A stretch of DNA of 15,175 bases. Source: JAOUEA01 sp035550775 (GTDB taxonomy: Bacteria; Actinomycetota; UBA4738; HRBIN12). A program made the translations under genes and the position numbers. The notes under the pieces were generated by a model. The model ran no database searches. It worked only from the letters and a program-made list of their open reading frames with translations, and was not told the DNA's origin. The stretch is taken from positions 1 to 15,175 of the forward strand of contig DASZOO010000181.1 of NCBI GenBank assembly GCA_035550775.1, in the 5' to 3' direction. Positions 13,995 to 15,175 of this stretch are shown piece after piece. Numbering within the stretch: position 1 is the first letter of the stretch; each line of letters opens with the position of its first letter.

Positions 13995-14000
13995 CGCACC
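13941..14000 (+). promoter_or_regulatory. Competing inverted repeats in the leader of the MFS gene, attenuator-like
   Basis: Three pairings are visible. ACCGG (13941-13945) pairs with CCGGT (13954-13958). GGTGCGC (13956-13962) pairs with GCGCACC (13994-14000), sharing bases 13956-13958 with the first, so the two exclude each other. CCGCGC (13977-13982) with GCGCGG (13986-13991) forms a hairpin nested inside the second. GCACCACC occurs twice (13996-14003, 14020-14027), so the GGTGC arm has a second possible partner. No T-run marks a classic terminator and I see no direct pairing with the ribosome binding site, so the mechanism is open. Confidence 0.38.
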
Positions 14001-14031
14001 ACCTCAGGTCCCCGCCCCCGCACCACCCCGC

Positions 14032-14037
14032 AAGGAG
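14032..14037 (+). promoter_or_regulatory. Ribosome binding site AAGGAG of the MFS exporter
   Basis: AAGGAG lies eight bases before the ATG at 14046 and is among the best such sites in the window. It fixes the start of the transporter. Confidence 0.75.
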
Positions 14038-14045
14038 CCAGCTTC

Positions 14046-15175
14046 ATGAGCCAGACCCCGAGCAGCGCCGCCCCGGAGTCTCGCCACGAGCCGTCGCCGC
14101 GCGAGCGTGCGGCCGTGCGCCGGCTGGCAGCGGCTCGGCTGATCTCGCTGACCGGCAGCGGGGCGGCGTTCGCGGCGCTCGCCTACATCATGTTCCAGCT
14201 CACCGGCGAGTCGCGCTGGGTGTCGTGGACGCTGCTGCTGACGTTCGGGGCGCAGGGGCTCTTCGCGCCGCTCGGCAGCGCGCTCGGCGACCGGTTCGAC
14301 CGTCGGAAGGTGCTCGTGATCGCCGATCTCGCGGCCGCGGCGGGGTTCGTGGGCCTCGCGTTCGCCGAGACACCCGGCCAGCTGCTCGTCATGGCGTTCG
14401 TCACGGCCACGCTCGAGTCGCCCATCTGGTCGGTCTCGGCCGCGGCGGTGCCGAACCTCGTCGGCCCCGAGGACCTGACCTGGGCCAACGGCCTGGTCGC
14501 GGTCGGGCGGAACATCGGCAACCTCGTGGGCCCGATCCTGGGGGGCGTGCTCGTCGCCGTGCTCGCACCGGACTCCACGCCGGATCAGCTCCAGGTCGCC
14601 GGATACTGGGTCTTCGGCCTGAACGCGGTGTCGTTCGCGAGCTCCGCGTGGCTGATCGGGACGACCCCGGGGTCGTTCTCGGGAGAGCGTGGAGAGGAGA
14701 ACCGGTTCGGCAGCCTGCGCGACGGCGTCGTGTTCCTACTGCGCGATCGCGTGCTTCGGGCGATCACGCTCGCGTGGGTCGTGCTCCTGCTCGGTGCGGG
14801 CTTCACGCTGGTGGCCGAGGTCGCGCTCGCCGACGAGCTCGGGGCGGGGTCGATCGGGTACGGGCTGCTCAACGCGGGCTGGGGTGGCGGCGCCGCGCTC
14901 GGGTCGTTCCTCGCCCAGCGGTACCTGCGGGAGCGCTACGAGGCGAGGGCCCTCATCTGGGGCGTCGCCGGCGTGGGATTGTGCCTCGGCTTGATCGGCA
15001 TCGCGCCGTGGCTGCCGCTCGCCGTGGGTCTGATGGTGGGCGCCGGGACCGGGGAAGGCATCGGGGGTGTGGCCGAGCAGGGCATCCTGCAGCGGCGCAC
15101 GCCCGACCACGTGCGGAGCCGGGTGATCGGCGCGAGCGAGTCGGCGATCCTGATCGCGCTCGCCCTGTCGTTCGC
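14046..15175 (+). CDS. MFS exporter (EntS/MFS_3-like), C-terminus cut by window edge
   Basis: The frame is open for 376 codons from ATG 14046 to the window end without a stop. After a hydrophilic N-terminus (1-25) come membrane segments from about residue 28 onward. The MFS loop 2-3 motif is clear: GSALGDRFDRRKVLVIADL (about 77-95), matching GxxxDRxGRR(K/R). NGLVAVGRNIGNLVGPILGG is the typical helix 5 antiporter-type segment of drug exporters. RTPDHVRSRVIG late in the visible part is common to EntS-like and macrolide-efflux-like members, where related loops read (T/P)xxxxGRV. About ten of the expected twelve helices are in view. The likely job is proton-driven export of a small molecule at the cytoplasmic membrane; the substrate cannot be told. 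Leader-controlled expression would fit a drug exporter. Confidence 0.9.
   Translation, partial: MSQTPSSAAPESRHEPSPRERAAVRRLAAARLISLTGSGAAFAALAYIMFQLTGESRWVSWTLLLTFGAQGLFAPLGSALGDRFDRRKVLVIADLAAAAGFVGLAFAETPGQLLVMAFVTATLESPIWSVSAAAVPNLVGPEDLTWANGLVAVGRNIGNLVGPILGGVLVAVLAPDSTPDQLQVAGYWVFGLNAVSFASSAWLIGTTPGSFSGERGEENRFGSLRDGVVFLLRDRVLRAITLAWVVLLLGAGFTLVAEVALADELGAGSIGYGLLNAGWGGGAALGSFLAQRYLRERYEARALIWGVAGVGLCLGLIGIAPWLPLAVGLMVGAGTGEGIGGVAEQGILQRRTPDHVRSRVIGASESAILIALALSF

Noticed and set aside
13941..14000. Classic rho-independent terminator after serA
   Set aside because: The stems are GC-rich, but no T-run follows any of them and they overlap an ORF, so an attenuator-like reading fits better than a simple terminator.
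13379..14047. A 222-codon minus-strand frame over the end of serA and the leader region
   Set aside because: It is antisense to the ACT domain of serA, has shadow-like composition (Arg, His, Asp, Val) and would destroy the clear serA assignment.

Overview
The window is a GC-rich, gene-dense chromosomal stretch. It has short spacers, frequent GTG starts, several stop/start overlaps and several apparently leaderless or near-leaderless genes with TAnnnT -10 elements just before the start codon. Together with a GatB-type transamidation subunit and a long-form SerA (with ASB and ACT domains), this suggests an actinobacterial genome, probably from a little-studied lineage. That placement is inference from base composition and gene style; no marker gene fixes the class. 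I see no rRNA, tRNA, CRISPR array, insertion sequence, integrase or phage gene.

Layout, left to right. 1-429 (minus) is an unrecognised two-helix membrane protein cut by the window edge. 561-998 (plus) is an unrecognised four-helix membrane protein. 1032-1427 (minus) is a SnoaL/NTF2-like protein. 1600-4356 (plus) is gatB followed 12 bases later by an MFS-like transporter. 4438-5991 (plus) is a small Rieske [2Fe-2S] protein followed 9 bases later by an FAD/NAD(P) ferredoxin reductase; this looks like an electron-transfer chain whose terminal acceptor is not in the window. 5992-6248 is a short tail holding one reading frame split by an in-frame TGA.

6249-10955 (minus) is a three-gene ABC exporter operon: a 1009-residue FtsX-type permease overlaps a first ATPase by ATGA, which overlaps a second, different ATPase by 8 bases. 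Two distinct ATPases with one duplicated permease suggest a heterodimeric motor. A divergent control region (10956-11133) separates it from 11134-13891 (plus), where a class V aminotransferase is followed by serA. These two could supply consecutive steps from 3-phosphoglycerate to phosphoserine if the aminotransferase accepts phosphohydroxypyruvate.

13904-15175 (plus) starts with a -10-like element, then a 24-codon ORF overlapping strong inverted repeats, then an MFS exporter with a good ribosome binding site that runs off the window. This looks like a leader-peptide attenuation region.

Most of the window is ordinary housekeeping and transport. I did not find a clearly new multi-gene system. 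The observations most worth checking are the leader ORF before the last MFS gene, the two-ATPase exporter, the Rieske protein with disulphide-type cysteines, the split small ORF near 6031, and the start-codon hairpin at serA.
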